Part shown: one piece after another, positions 45,513 to 55,143 of the stretch
How the letters are laid out: each line of letters begins with the position of its first letter
Numbering within the stretch: position 1 is the first letter of the stretch
From: PoT sp049331405
Lineage (GTDB): Bacteria; Planctomycetota; Planctomycetia; Isosphaerales; Isosphaeraceae
DNA length: 64,000 bases
Reading direction: 5' to 3'
Assembly: GCF_049331405.1 (NCBI RefSeq)
Contig: NZ_CP186274.1
Span: 9,176,001-9,240,000, forward strand
Notes under the pieces: generated by a model
What the model saw: the letters and a program-made list of their open reading frames with translations, nothing else
Told to the model about the DNA's origin: nothing
Database searches by the model: none
Translations under genes and position numbers: made by a program

Positions 45513-46799
45513 CAGGGCCAGCGCGCACTTTTATGATGATCTGGTAGACTTTGTGGTCTTGCGCCCCTGGGCCTGTCCTGGTATACCGTCCACCGTGTCG
45601 TGAACCAGGCCCGGTGGACGGAGAGCGGCGATGGCGAGCACCCGTAGCAGGCTGGACGAGATCGTGGCGTCTTTCGCGACGATGGAGGACCCCCGCTCTC
45701 ACATCAACCGGCGGCATCCCCTGCCCAGTGTCCTGGTCATCGCGGTCCTGGCGGTCCTCGCCGGCGCCGCCGGGCCTACCGCCATCGCCCAGTGGGCCGA
45801 GTGCAAGGCCGAACTCCTCGTCGGCCTCCTCGACCTGCCCTATGGCATCCCCGCCAAGGACGTCTTCCGTCGCGTACTGATGATGATCCAGCACGAGGCC
45901 TTCGGGGAGGCCTTCCACGCCTGGATCGCCCATCTCCGCGGCGAGGCGGTGGCCGACACCGGCGTCGATCGCCCGATCATTGCCATCGACGGCAAGACCG
46001 CCCGCCGCAGCCACGACGCCAAGAACGACCTCGGCCCCCTCCACGTCGTCACCGCTTGGGCCGGCGAACTCGGCCTGGCCCTGGGACAGCAGGCCTGCGC
46101 CGAGAAGTCCAACGAGATCACCGCGATCCCCGAACTCATGAAGAAGATCGACGTCCGACGCGGCATCGTCACGATCGACGCGATGGGGGCGCAGAAGGCG
46201 ATCGCCGAGGCGGTCATCGCCGGCCAGGCCGATACGTCCTGGCCCTGAAGCGGAACCACGAGTCGCTGCACACGGCGGTCATCGAACACATCGACGGACG
46301 GTTGGAAGGGGATCTGGAGGATGCCCAGGAGCTGACGACGACGGATCGCGGCCACGGCCGCGAAGAGGAGCGGACCTACCTGCAGCTGCCGGCCCCCGAA
46401 GATCTGCCGGGTAAGGCGGAGTGGAAGGGGCTGAAGTCGTTGGGCGTGGTGACGTCGTTGCGGAAGGAGGGGGAGGAGGAGACCCTCGAGGTCCGCTACT
46501 ACCTCAGCAGTCTGACAATTGACGTAGATATGTTCGCTCGTTCGGTGAAAGGCCATTGGTCCGTGGAGAACGCCTGCCATTGGAGTCTCGATGTCACCTT
46601 CCGCGAGGACGATTCACGAATTCGCGATCGTGTGCTGGGAAACAACATCGACTGGCTCTACCGGTTCACGCTCTCGATCCTCAAGCAGCACCCCGACCGC
46701 CGACGCAGCCTCATCATGAGGCGCCGCCTCTGCGGCTGGAGCGAGAAGTTCCTCATGGAAGTCATTGACGCATTAGCATGTTAGTGTGCGCTGGCCCTG
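45513..46799 (+). mobile_element. ISAs1-family insertion sequence, structurally complete
   Basis: 1,287 bp bounded by inverted repeats CAGGGCCAGCGCGCAC (45513-45528) and GTGTGCGCTGGCCCTG (46784-46799), one mismatch, and flanked by a perfect 10-bp duplication. ISAs1 elements typically duplicate 8-10 bp. The element contains one transposase gene, which is frameshifted. Confidence 0.92.
45631..46784 (+). pseudogene. ISAs1-family transposase with one frameshift
   Basis: The first frame (45631-46248) gives MASTRSRLDEIVASFATMEDPR ... IIAIDGKTARRSHDAKN (first Asp) ... IVTIDAMGAQKAIAEAVIAGQAD (second Asp). At 46231-46233 the sequence GCCGATACG lacks one base compared with the GCCGAYTACGTC expected for ADYVLALK. 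The second frame then continues YVLALKRNHESLHTAV ... HWSVENACHWSLDVTFREDDSR (Glu) ... SEKFLMEVIDALAC to a TAG inside the right inverted repeat. All three catalytic residues are present, so only the missing base inactivates it, unless the ribosome shifts. Confidence 0.88.
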
Positions 46800-46809
46800 A
46801 CTCCGATCC
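46800..46809. repeat. Right 10-bp target-site duplication of ISAs1
   Basis: ACTCCGATCC, identical to 45503-45512. Confidence 0.9.
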
Positions 46810-47787
46810 CTTCGTGCACATGCCCCTGAGCAGTGACCACGCTGTCAACCAGTGTCTGTGTATCCGCCTGATCGGCCTTATAGATCTCGGCCGCCAGCAC
46901 CAGATCGCTCTCCAGGTCAACCACGAGCTCGGCTTTGTAGGCCAGGTGCGTCCGGCCGTCCTTCATCCGGGTGATCCGGCTCTCCGGGTCCGTTGAGGAC
47001 ATCCATTCCTCGTTGGAAACCTTTTTGCCCTTGCGGCGTTGGTCGTAGCGGCGGATCTCCTCGTCGCTCGGTTTCTGGTCGGCTTCGATGACTCCTCCAT
47101 CCCGCATCAGTCGGGTCACGTACGTCTTCCAGTCCTCGCCAGTGTCGCGACGCACGATGCTCTTCATTGCTGCGTCGGCCTCGAGCGTCGTGCTGTCAAC
47201 GGCCACCGTCTTGCCCGACAGCAATTTCTTCTCATTCGCCAGCTTGAGCACGAACTGGAAGACTTCGTCGAAGATCTCCTTGGGCAGACGTTTGCGGGTG
47301 TTGGTAAGCGTCGAATGATCGGGGGTCGCCTCGTTCAAGGGCGTGCCCAGGAACTCGCGTAAGGCCAAGCTGTCGGCGCACCGCCAAGCGATGCCGCGCT
47401 GGCTGTCGATCCCCTCGAAATATCCGACCAAGAGCATCCGGAAGTAGACGCCCGGGGGAATGCTGGGCTGACCTCGCTTCTCTTCCTGTTCGTAATAACC
47501 CGTGCATCGAGCCTCGATCCAGAGATCGAAGCCAGCCTCGGCAAGCAGGCAATTGAGCGCTAGATAAAAAGGGTGTCCTGCCGATTTGGGCAAGTCCTGG
47601 GAGGAGATGAAAAGCGCTTCTTGCCGATCTCGCTTCCGACGCCCCATCGCCATGTTATCGCTCCAGACGCCGATCATTCAATGATATAAGTATTTTATGC
47701 GGAGAAAGAGAATATTTCAACAGGCTGTTAAGTGCCTCACTGCCCCCGTCAACCGTTCCGGAACTCTGTATATAAGGGAACCCGCCA

Positions 47788-48497
47788 ATGCGCCTCGTCG
47801 CCTACCGCCGTGTCTCAACTCCCCCCAGGGCGTATCTGGCCTCAGCTTCGAAGCACAGGAAGCCGCTATTGCTGCCTATACTCAGGCCCATCACGGCACG
47901 ATCATCCAGCCCTACACAGAGGTGGAAACCGGCAAGAAGGCCGACCGTCCTGAGTTGGTCAAGGCGCTGGCCGACTGCAAGCGGTCGCGTGCCACCCTAG
48001 TCATCGCCAAGCTCGACCGGCTGGCCCGCAACGCCCGCTTCCTCCTGACGCTGATCGAAAGCGGGGTAGACGTGGTGTTCTGCGACTTGCCGACTGTGCC
48101 GTCAGGGGCCGTAGGAAAGTTCATCCTCACACAAATGGCACCCGTTGCCGAGCTGGAGGCCGGCCTAACTTCAGAACGGACGAAGGCAGCGCTGGTCGCG
48201 TACAAGGCCAGGGGTGGATTGCTCGGCTCTGCCCGGCCTGGGGCAAGACGGCTTACGGGGGGAGCGAACTCCAAGGCAGCGCGGCGGGCCGGTGAAGTTG
48301 CCAAAGCCAACGCCGAAGATGCCTATGCCGATTTAGCTCCTAAGCTGGCCGAGATGCGGACAGGGGGGCTATCGCTGCGGCAAATCGCCCGGCGGCTCAA
48401 TCAGGAAGGGCATACGACGCGGAGAGGGAAGGTGTGGAATGCGATGCAGGTAAGAAGAGTATTTATGCTTTCCTTGCCTGCCGGGCTGCCCGAGTAG
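47788..48497 (+). pseudogene. Small serine recombinase/resolvase with N-terminal frameshift
   Basis: The ATG at 47788 opens MRLVAYRRVST, the catalytic N-terminus of serine resolvases (Ser10), preceded by AAGGGA. At a run of six C (about 47822-47827) the frame changes. The next frame gives QGVSGLSFEAQEAAIAAYTQ ... LVKALADCKRSRATLVIAKLDRLARNARFLLTLIESGVDVVFCDLP ... QMAPVAELEAGLTSERTKAAL and a C-terminal helix-turn-helix (GGLSLRQIARRLNQEGHTTRRGKVWNAMQVRRV). One missing C explains the break. The last 35 bases overlap the convergent surface-protein gene. It could be a true pseudogene, slippage-expressed, or a sequencing error. Confidence 0.82.
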
Positions 48498-51342
48498 CGT
48501 CCGCTAAAACTCGGCGCAGTCCGAGCCGAGGAGGTGTATGCAGCACGTCGAGTACCCGCCGTTCCGGCGAACGAAAGACCGCACGCACAAGTCTAAATGG
48601 CCGCACACGTGCAACAAGCTTGCCTGACCAATATTGCAGACCTGCTGGCTCCGGCAGACGATTCAACACTTCGCGGTAAAGCGTGGTGACAAAAGCATCG
48701 GGTACAGGGCCGTAGCCGGACGATGATGGAGCCGGTTTAGGAATAGACACGTTAGGTGTTGAGCCTCCAGGCGCTGACGGTGAAGAGGGTTCAACAGGCG
48801 AGGGCGGATTGGATGGCGGGGCAGGCGAAATAACAGTGATAGTAAATGTGGTTGAGGTTGCCCTGCCGTTCTGATCAGTAACGCCAACTGTAATCAGGAA
48901 CACACCGGTCGATTTGGGAGTAAAGGTAAATTGTCCAGTCTTACCATCAATAGAAGCGCCTGCCGGCGGTTCACCCATAATTTTATATGATAGTTTCATG
49001 TTCGCATATAAACTTCGTGCGTAAATTGCAACAGATAACGTTTGGTCTCTGTAGAGCGTTCGCGAAGCCACTTTATCAATTTCGATCGGAACATCTGGAA
49101 CATAATGCCCAAGATCGCCTACCGTTACGTCTTTGATACCACCTGATACTACATTTGGTGTGTTTATATGTTGCTCGTTTTTGGTTAGAATAACGCCGCC
49201 AGAGCGTGGATTTACAGTCGTATTGGATTTCCACGTGAATACAACAGGGTATCCATTTTCAGAATAACGTATCGTGTTGCTAGAATCATACCCAACACCT
49301 ACAAGTTGAGTTTGAAAAGACTCATAGATTCCGCTTGGATAAGGCGACAAGTATGCAGGAATACGCGGCGCATCATGAAATGATAAATCGTAAGCAAACG
49401 TCATTAGCCCCAAGTCTTTGTACACCGGCATACCATCATCAAGCGATGCCTCATCATAGTAATACACGTACTGATCCGTGTCGATAAGAAAAGGATCGAC
49501 ATTTACGCCATTAATAATGATTGCTTTTGTGTAGTAATCTGGCGCACCTGCTTCTGACTGAACTACAGGGTCGTACCACGTTGATTCTGAGTCATCTGTA
49601 TATGTAATTGGCGACGAGAAGTCTATAGTGCCGTCTGCGTTGTAGTAATAAACATTACCATCGACAAAAACAAGGCCTGGCTTATGGGATTCAAAGCTTG
49701 CATACAATCTGGCCTTATTTAGACCAGCCAACGTAATCGGAACCCATGTATTTGGTATACTTGTGACGGTCTGTATCCAATTGAAATGATCTACGCCAAG
49801 ATAAACCTCTGCTTCCGAAAGCGGCATTTGTTGCCCAGAGCCGAGACCTGGCTTGAAAGTTGCGTCGATATTCGGGCCATTTACATCGGGTTTTTGTATT
49901 GAACCACTCAAGACATCGCCAACCGAAGAAGGCAAAGCAAGGAATTTAACTCTACCTGTATAGTCGGTCGCTCCAAGCAAATTGTCTGGATCAATTATTG
50001 CCATGACGAACTTAGCGTTCTCAGGTGGCACTCCCCAGCGAGCAGGATCGTTACCTGCTACAAAGCTCTCACCCGTTAAATAGCCGTGTGACCCAGGGCT
50101 GGTATTTATGATAAATTCGTCTGACTCATCGTCATTGTATGCTTGTGCAGCCTCTATTATATCAGTCTTCACAGCGACGGCGTCGGCGGTGGATGCCCAA
50201 TAAAAAGCAATGGGAATAATGAGGCTAGAAGGAATCGTGCCCGAAACCTTGTATCTGAAATTAATGCCCCTATACATTTCTAGGTTAGGAGTCTGATAGT
50301 CGATGGTGGATGAGGCACCAAACCAATCAAAATAAGTGAGCGACACACTTGGGGGCGAAGAAACCATTTGTGTGATTGGCGACGAAGTGCTGCTGCTGAA
50401 ATTGCTGTCCCCTACGTAAACGGCCGTGATTGGGTGAGTACCGACTGCGAGTTGTGAATCCGTACTCGTGAAGGTGGCAACGTCCGAAGCGTTGAGCGTG
50501 CCGGAGCCGATGGCGGTCGAGCCATCCATGAACGTGACGGCACCAGTGGGCGAGAATTGGCTAGAAGTTGCGGGTGAAACGGTAGCAGTGAATGTTACCG
50601 GTTGGCCGTAAGTGGATGGGTTGGGGGCGGATTTGACAACGATCGTAGTCGCCTGCGGCTTTGGTTGAGAGGGCGTTACCTGCCAAGAAACAGCGGATGA
50701 TTGTTCATAGTCAAAAACCGTATCTGAATTGCTAGAATATTGACCGTACATGTGCACAGAAAACTCGAAACTCGTGCCCTTCTTCATCGCTAAAGAGTAT
50801 GTGCCACTATTGTAGTAGAATACCTGCCCGTCCGAAAGATATGTGGCTGCGCGGTTGTATTGGGTTTGTGGATCGGTAGGCGGACTATTATCATAATTGA
50901 TAACAAGTGTTCCATCGTAATCTGCTGTCACTTTAGTCGTGTACAATGCGCCAACATACGCATTGAGAAAACCCGCGTCAGTTCCGCTCAACGAACCTTC
51001 TATGTGAACAGTGCCGGAATCGGCCGACACCGAGGAATTGAGAGAGATGACATAAGAGCCGCTTGACCCAGCCGTTAAATCGCCAGCGGAACCGCTGGCT
51101 TCATCCGATAACGGGCCTATATGGCTCGCATCTTGGGTCACAAGATGATCTGGGTAGGACTGCGAATCCGTGAGGGTGGAAACGGTGGCCGATAATTCAG
51201 ATGACTGGAAGGTCACGGACAAAAGCTGACGGTTCTCGAAAAGCTCGGCCCAAGGAATGAATTTTACGGTACGACGCCGACGCACACCGAACGGAGATGT
51301 TCGCTTAGAGAAAGGCACCGCACGTCTGAAAGGTAGTGACAT
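48463..51342 (-). CDS. Secreted Ig-like repeat protein with LEPR-xLL-type N-terminus and DUF4214-like end
   Basis: About 959 aa from ATG 51342. The N-terminus is Arg-rich and ends in WAELFENRQLLSVTF, like the planctomycete N-terminal motif found on very large exported proteins. A Big_3-type Ig domain lies at about 215-310 (ATTIVVKSAPNPSTYGQPVTFTATV ... GAVTFMDGSTAIG ... GTHPITAVYVGDSNFSSSTSS). A putative Ig domain lies near the end (SYKIMGEPPAGASIDGKTGQFTFTPKSTGVFLITVGVTDQNG), then a Pro/Ser linker and a DUF4214-like segment (VPDAFVTTLYREVLNRLPEPAGLQYWSGKL). The gene is markedly AT-richer than the chromosome and lies in the island, so it was probably acquired. Upstream in-frame ATGs at 51399 and 51444 are alternatives. 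Confidence 0.8.
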   Translation of the reverse strand: MSLPFRRAVPFSKRTSPFGVRRRRTVKFIPWAELFENRQLLSVTFQSSELSATVSTLTDSQSYPDHLVTQDASHIGPLSDEASGSAGDLTAGSSGSYVISLNSSVSADSGTVHIEGSLSGTDAGFLNAYVGALYTTKVTADYDGTLVINYDNSPPTDPQTQYNRAATYLSDGQVFYYNSGTYSLAMKKGTSFEFSVHMYGQYSSNSDTVFDYEQSSAVSWQVTPSQPKPQATTIVVKSAPNPSTYGQPVTFTATVSPATSSQFSPTGAVTFMDGSTAIGSGTLNASDVATFTSTDSQLAVGTHPITAVYVGDSNFSSSTSSPITQMVSSPPSVSLTYFDWFGASSTIDYQTPNLEMYRGINFRYKVSGTIPSSLIIPIAFYWASTADAVAVKTDIIEAAQAYNDDESDEFIINTSPGSHGYLTGESFVAGNDPARWGVPPENAKFVMAIIDPDNLLGATDYTGRVKFLALPSSVGDVLSGSIQKPDVNGPNIDATFKPGLGSGQQMPLSEAEVYLGVDHFNWIQTVTSIPNTWVPITLAGLNKARLYASFESHKPGLVFVDGNVYYYNADGTIDFSSPITYTDDSESTWYDPVVQSEAGAPDYYTKAIIINGVNVDPFLIDTDQYVYYYDEASLDDGMPVYKDLGLMTFAYDLSFHDAPRIPAYLSPYPSGIYESFQTQLVGVGYDSSNTIRYSENGYPVVFTWKSNTTVNPRSGGVILTKNEQHINTPNVVSGGIKDVTVGDLGHYVPDVPIEIDKVASRTLYRDQTLSVAIYARSLYANMKLSYKIMGEPPAGASIDGKTGQFTFTPKSTGVFLITVGVTDQNGRATSTTFTITVISPAPPSNPPSPVEPSSPSAPGGSTPNVSIPKPAPSSSGYGPVPDAFVTTLYREVLNRLPEPAGLQYWSGKLVARVRPFRLVRAVFRSPERRVLDVLHTPPRLGLRRVLADATRAARQARKA

Positions 51343-51406
51343 GGCCGTTGCGCCGCCAAAGTTGCGACAATCAGCGTCAATAGTCCTGGAAATCATCATT
51401 TTTCCC

Positions 51407-51414
51407 GCTGTCAA
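51407..51414. repeat. Left 8-bp target-site duplication of IS4-like element
   Basis: GCTGTCAA, identical to 52892-52899. Its reverse complement is TTGACAGC. Confidence 0.88.
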
Positions 51415-52891
51415 CTGTACTTTCCGTGAGAATGTATATGTCATGCTGCCAGGCTGAGCAGCCTGGCAGCGACGGCCTGAATCTCCTCCTCGGTGGCCCC
51501 CGGGCGTAGAACCGCGCGGATTTCCTCGCCCAGCAGCGCATGACGCCACGCCCGGCGCTTATCCGCGTGGCTCGGGCGACGCGACGGGCTGTCCCACGGC
51601 GAGGCCGAGCGGTCTACCAACTCCCCATCCTCCCTCGACCACGCCCACGCCTCGGTCAGGGTGAACGTCCACAGGCAGATGTGGAACGACCCGACGTTCG
51701 CACGGATCAACCGCACCTGCTGTTGCCCGGCCCCGACGACCTGCTTGCAGTCGCGGAAGGCGATCTCCAGGCTGAAGCGATCGGCCACCATCCCCAGGAT
51801 CTCCGCCACGCTCGCCCGCGTGTCGGTGCAGAAGTACGCCCTCCATCCCTTCGGCTCGTCCACCAGGACCACCCGGATCGCGCCCCGGCCGGCCTCCAGG
51901 TCGCCGTGAACGTCTTGTAGCGGCTTGACCACATCTTCCCCGTAGAGCTCGAACGTGCCGGTGGACCAGCCACGACGCTGGCCGGCCCGCTTGGCCAGGT
52001 CGATCGCATCCGGGCCGTAGGTCGGGGCCGGGCCGCGTCGGCCCGGCGGCTTCGGCCCGGGCAGGGTCCGCAGGGCCGCATCCCTGCGGAGCCGGCTCAC
52101 GACCGTCATACCCAGGGACTTCGCCGGCTTGAGGAACCCCCTCTTGGCATAGGCTCCGTCGGCAACCACCCAGATCGGCAGGCCCAGCAGGTCGAGCCAG
52201 GACTGGGCCCATCGGAGCAGCTCGACGGCCATCTGCAGCTTGGTGCGGAACTCGGGCCGGTGCCGGGGGTCGATGGCCGGCAGGTCCGCCTTGCGGACGT
52301 AGAGTCGGGACAGCAGGGGCAGGGCCACGACGCCCCTGGCCGGGTGCGTCGCCAGGAGCCCGAGTACGACGAAGACGTGGCAGTAGACGTAGGGGAGCCG
52401 GCCGGGCCGGGGTGGGGTTGTGATGGACGCCGGCCCCCTGGACGTGCGGGCCGTGCCGCTCCGTCGGGGTGTCATCCAGGGCGAGGACCAGCCGGGTGGA
52501 CCCCCGGAGCAGCGGCCTGACCGCCGCGATGAGCAGGCGTGCGGCGATGCGATCGGCCTCCTTGCCGGCGGCGGCCGCGGCGGTGTAGCAGGAGCGGAAC
52601 TCGTCGCCGAGGCCGGCGGCGCGGATCCAGGCGGTGACGGTGCGTCGGCCGCGGGCGAGGACGGCGCCGAGGAGCAGGAGCGCGAGCCTCGGTGCGGTCC
52701 GGCGATCGAGGACGTCGGCGAGCCATGCGAACCACTGGCAAGGGGCGGGCGTCGGATGCGAGGATGTCATGGGGGCCGGCTCCGCTCGGGGTGTCAGGCA
52801 GTGTGGTAACCGCCATCGTCCCGCCCGGGCCGGCCCCCGTCTACTCGCCACATCTCAACCCTACGCATACTTCAAGTCGCGGAAAGTACAG
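51415..52891 (-). mobile_element. IS4-like insertion sequence, structurally complete
   Basis: 1,477 bp. The ends are inverted repeats: CTGTACTTTCCGTGA at 51415-51429 pairs with TCGCGGAAAGTACAG at 52877-52891 (one mismatch in 15). A perfect 8-bp duplication (GCTGTCAA) flanks it. It sits just upstream of the start of the secreted Ig-like protein and probably affects its expression. Confidence 0.88.
51441..52770 (-). pseudogene. IS4-like DDE transposase with one frameshift
   Basis: From ATG 52770 the first frame reads MTSSHPTPAPCQWFAWLADVLDRR ... LVLALDDTPTERHGPHVQGAGVHHNPTPA, with the first catalytic Asp in ALDDTPT. Near 52400 the frame changes to GRLPYVYCHVFVVLGLLATHPARGVVALPLLSRLYVRKADL ... 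IWVVADGAYAKRGFLK (second Asp) ... VADRFSLEIAFRDCKQVVGAGQQQVR. The last block keeps the R-3-E-6-K spacing of the IS4-family YREK motif, with Val in place of Tyr. The gene ends at 51441, just inside the left repeat. A single extra base separates the frames. Confidence 0.82.
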
Positions 52892-52899
52892 GCTGTCAA
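52892..52899. repeat. Right 8-bp target-site duplication of IS4-like element
   Basis: GCTGTCAA. The 135 bases to its right (to 53034) are AT-rich and hold no gene; they are probably the original upstream region of the secreted protein. Confidence 0.88.
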
Positions 52900-53034
52900 G
52901 AATAGCTAGAAAATTTTACCTCAAATCCCAACTTCCCCGAAGATTTTCTCTTTTGTTAGTCGTCGTGCTAACTTGTTCGGATTGGCGAGTTGACAGTCGG
53001 GCCAGTCTACATTCAATTCGGCATTTGCTTTTTC

Positions 53035-54422
53035 CTAAGCGGAACGCTTAGAAGAGATGTCTGTAGGTTCTTTCACCTTCGCAAGGCCCTGGTTCCGGCG
53101 CGCACGCCCCGACACGGCTGTCTCTTTTAGGCCACAGGTTGTGGCCGATTTAGAGTCTGTCACATAAGCTCGACTGATGCCGATAGCTGAGCCCTGCGCC
53201 GCCGGGGCGAGGGCTCGGCAGAGCCACTCGCGTAGAGGTGCGGGGAGTTTCTCCAGGCGTGAGTCGAATCCGACCTCTCGGTATACACCCTCGGACCACA
53301 ACCTCAGCCGGACGGCGCACGGGGCATCCGAGGACGTCACGGACTCCTTGCCCGGCCGGTCGATCCCGCCGACACGGGCCTGCGCCGGCAGGGCATCGTG
53401 GAGCAGCGTCACGACCGAATACAGCCCGAGCAGGCACGGCGTGGCACGCAGCACCGTCAGCCGGCTCCATCCCCGGATGCTCTCCGAGTGGAGATGGGCA
53501 CGGCCCACCTGGAACGTGCATTCCAGGTCCCGGCGGCCCGCGTATCGGGTCACGACCTCGCCGGCCCCCATCGCCTGGTCGGTCGTGTAGAAGTACTCGT
53601 CGCGATGCGTCCCCTCCCGGTCGTGGACGAAGACCCGGCGGATCGGCACCGGCCCCTCGCCCGCCTTGTACCAGTGCCCCGAGCCGGTGACGACCTAGAC
53701 CCTCCGGCGGCCGCCGCCGTACCAGCCCACGGTGATCCTGCGGCGGCGCCGCGCGGCCTCCACGCCCTCGCTGGGCTTGGGCCGGCGGCCCCCTTGACGC
53801 GAGGCCGGCCCTTGCCGCCGTAGGGGGGCGGGGGATCGAAGAGGTTGGCCTCGGGGTGCAGCTTGCTCACCGGCGACAGCCGGGGCCGGTGGCGATGGCA
53901 GAGGCGCGCGACATCGTGCGAGCCGTAGCCCGAGCCGCCGACGAAGACGAAGCGTCGGCGGGGGAATTCCATCATCAGGGCCCGCAGCGGCCGGCACATC
54001 AATCGGACCGGCGTGCGATGCGGGTGGCCGCGTCGGCGGTCGTCTTCCTCGGAGCGGTAGAGGTCCACGAGCACGGGCAACGCCCGGGGGCGGCCCGTGC
54101 CGGGCAATCGGACGAGGACCGCCAGGACGACCCGGCGGTGGCCGTACTCCCGGGCGGTGTAGGCGTGGGAGGAGCGGACCGGGTCGCGGTGTCGGGCCTT
54201 GCCGTAGACGCACCGGCCGGGGTGGCCGTCGACGGTGTCGTCGCCGACGAGGAACACGGGCCCAAGCGGGCAGAGTCGATCGAGGATCGGGCGGGCGAGG
54301 GTGCAGCTGACCCTCAGGCCCGACCACGGGGCCCGCGAGAGGACGCGCCGATAATCGGTGCGATGCCCCGGTGCGAGGTCGCCTACGGTCCGCAGCGGGA
54401 GCGCCTCGGGCGGTAGGATCAT
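53035..54422 (-). pseudogene. Degraded DDE transposase with frameshift and stop
   Basis: From 54422 the frame gives MILPPEALPL ... GPVFLVGDDTVDGHPGRCVYGKARHRDPVRSSHAYTAREYGHRRVVLAVLV ... RFVFVGGSGYGSHDVARLC ... GGKGRPRVKGA. It then shifts near 53,770, meets a stop at 53695, and resumes as VPIRRVFVHDREGTHRDEYFYTTDQAMGAGEVVTRYAGRRDLECTFQVGRAHLHSE, where Y-2-R-3-E is conserved but the final Lys is Arg. Same family as the remnant at 43.5-44.1 kb. Not functional as read. Confidence 0.78.
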
Positions 54423-54425
54423 GAT

Positions 54426-54493
54426 GGGCCCGTCCTCGGCCGGTAAACTTGAGGTGCGTCAGCAACCCCTCAGGTTACCGCCGAGGCGGGCCC
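54426..54493. repeat. Long imperfect palindrome at the head of the transposase remnant
   Basis: Arms of about 27 bases (GGGCCCG-CCTCGGC-GGTAA-CT-GAGG and its complement) surround a 13-base centre. On the minus strand this hairpin directly precedes the transposase start, so it could hide the start site from read-through transcripts, as in several IS elements, or be an element end. Confidence 0.6.
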
Positions 54494-54558
54494 GTGAAAT
54501 CGGCATCAGTCGAGATAAGAGGCTCAGCCGTTAGTCCACCCACAGGGAGCAGCTAGGT

Positions 54559-54935
54559 CGTGGACGACTCCACTCTGAAGCGCTACGCCGAGGAGATCGA
54601 GCCGGTCAACCGGCACTGATCGGGCAAGCACAAGGCCGCCGTCCGGGACATCAACCTCACCACCATGGTCTGGGCCGACGGCGATCGGATCGCCCCGGTC
54701 GATTATCGCGTCGACCACAAACTCCACTACAGGCCGACCAAGAACGGCCACTTACTGGACACGTTGCGCGCGGCCGAGCGGCGGGGCTTCGAGCCGAGCT
54801 GCGTGGCCTACGACACTTGAGATTCGGGCCTGGAGGACCTCAAGGCGTTGCGCTGCCGCTGGCTCATCGACCACCCCGAGGTCGTACGCGGGGCGGTCGG
54901 GTTCCGGTGGGCCGCCGCCCTTAATGGTCAGTGAT
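54559..54935 (+). pseudogene. Remnant of another DDE transposase
   Basis: Reading the + strand gives VDDSTLKRYAEEIEPVNRH-stop-SGKHKAAVRDINLTTMVWADGDRIAPVDYRVDHKLHYRPTKNGHLLDTLRAAERRGFEPSCVAYDT-stop-DSGLEDLKALRCRW. The DDS (first Asp), GKHK...DINL, DGDRIAPVDYRV and CVAYD (second Asp) blocks are those of an IS4-like transposase. Two in-frame stops and missing ends make it a relic, distinct from the other transposases here. Confidence 0.7.
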
Positions 54936-55143
54936 CCACGGGATTCGGCATCATGCATGAGATCGACGTAGGCGTCCTCGGGCCTGCGGTCGGTGGAGGA
55001 CCGCCCGGTCTCCTCGGTGGCCCGCCGGAAAGTCGCCTCGCCCCGGCTCGCGCCCACGGGGGTGTTCACGGGGGCTTTACAGGCCGAGGGACTCCACTTA
55101 TAAGTGCAAATACTAATAATTATATTCCATCAAAGATTGCATC

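Larger units (their letters stand above)
45100..47653 (-). pseudogene. IS1182-family transposase split by ISAs1 insertion
   Basis: The N-terminal part (47653-46800) reads MAMGRRKRDRQEALFISS ... YLALNCLLAEAGFDLWIEARC (DUF772-type) ... TVAVDSTTLEADAAM ... RMKDGRTHLAYKAELVVDLESDLVLAAEIY ... VHEGIGVR. After removal of 45503-46799 the frame continues exactly with PIEEVVADKGYHAASTLELADAYSFRTYIPEPKR ... CERTFAHICETGGMRRSWLRGIEDVSKRYTLAAAAHNLGRIMR. Asp residues of the DDE set are visible in VAVDSTT and VVADKGY, and the Glu probably in CERTFAH. The C-terminus runs off into foreign sequence after about 45100. It was an intact frame before ISAs1 arrived. Confidence 0.85.
45100..47728 (-). mobile_element. 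IS1182-like element, interrupted by ISAs1 and truncated on the left
   Basis: The element carries one transposase split by a complete ISAs1 copy. Its right end probably lies near 47713-47728, where a TTCAACAGGCTGTTAA motif resembles the ends of IS1182-family elements. No matching copy is found near 45100, where the transposase frame runs into unrelated sequence, so the left end has been lost. Boundaries are approximate. Confidence 0.65.

Noticed and set aside
54752..55069. 105-codon frame on the minus strand beside the transposase remnant
   Set aside because: It overlaps the readable transposase relic on the + strand and has no start signal or family.
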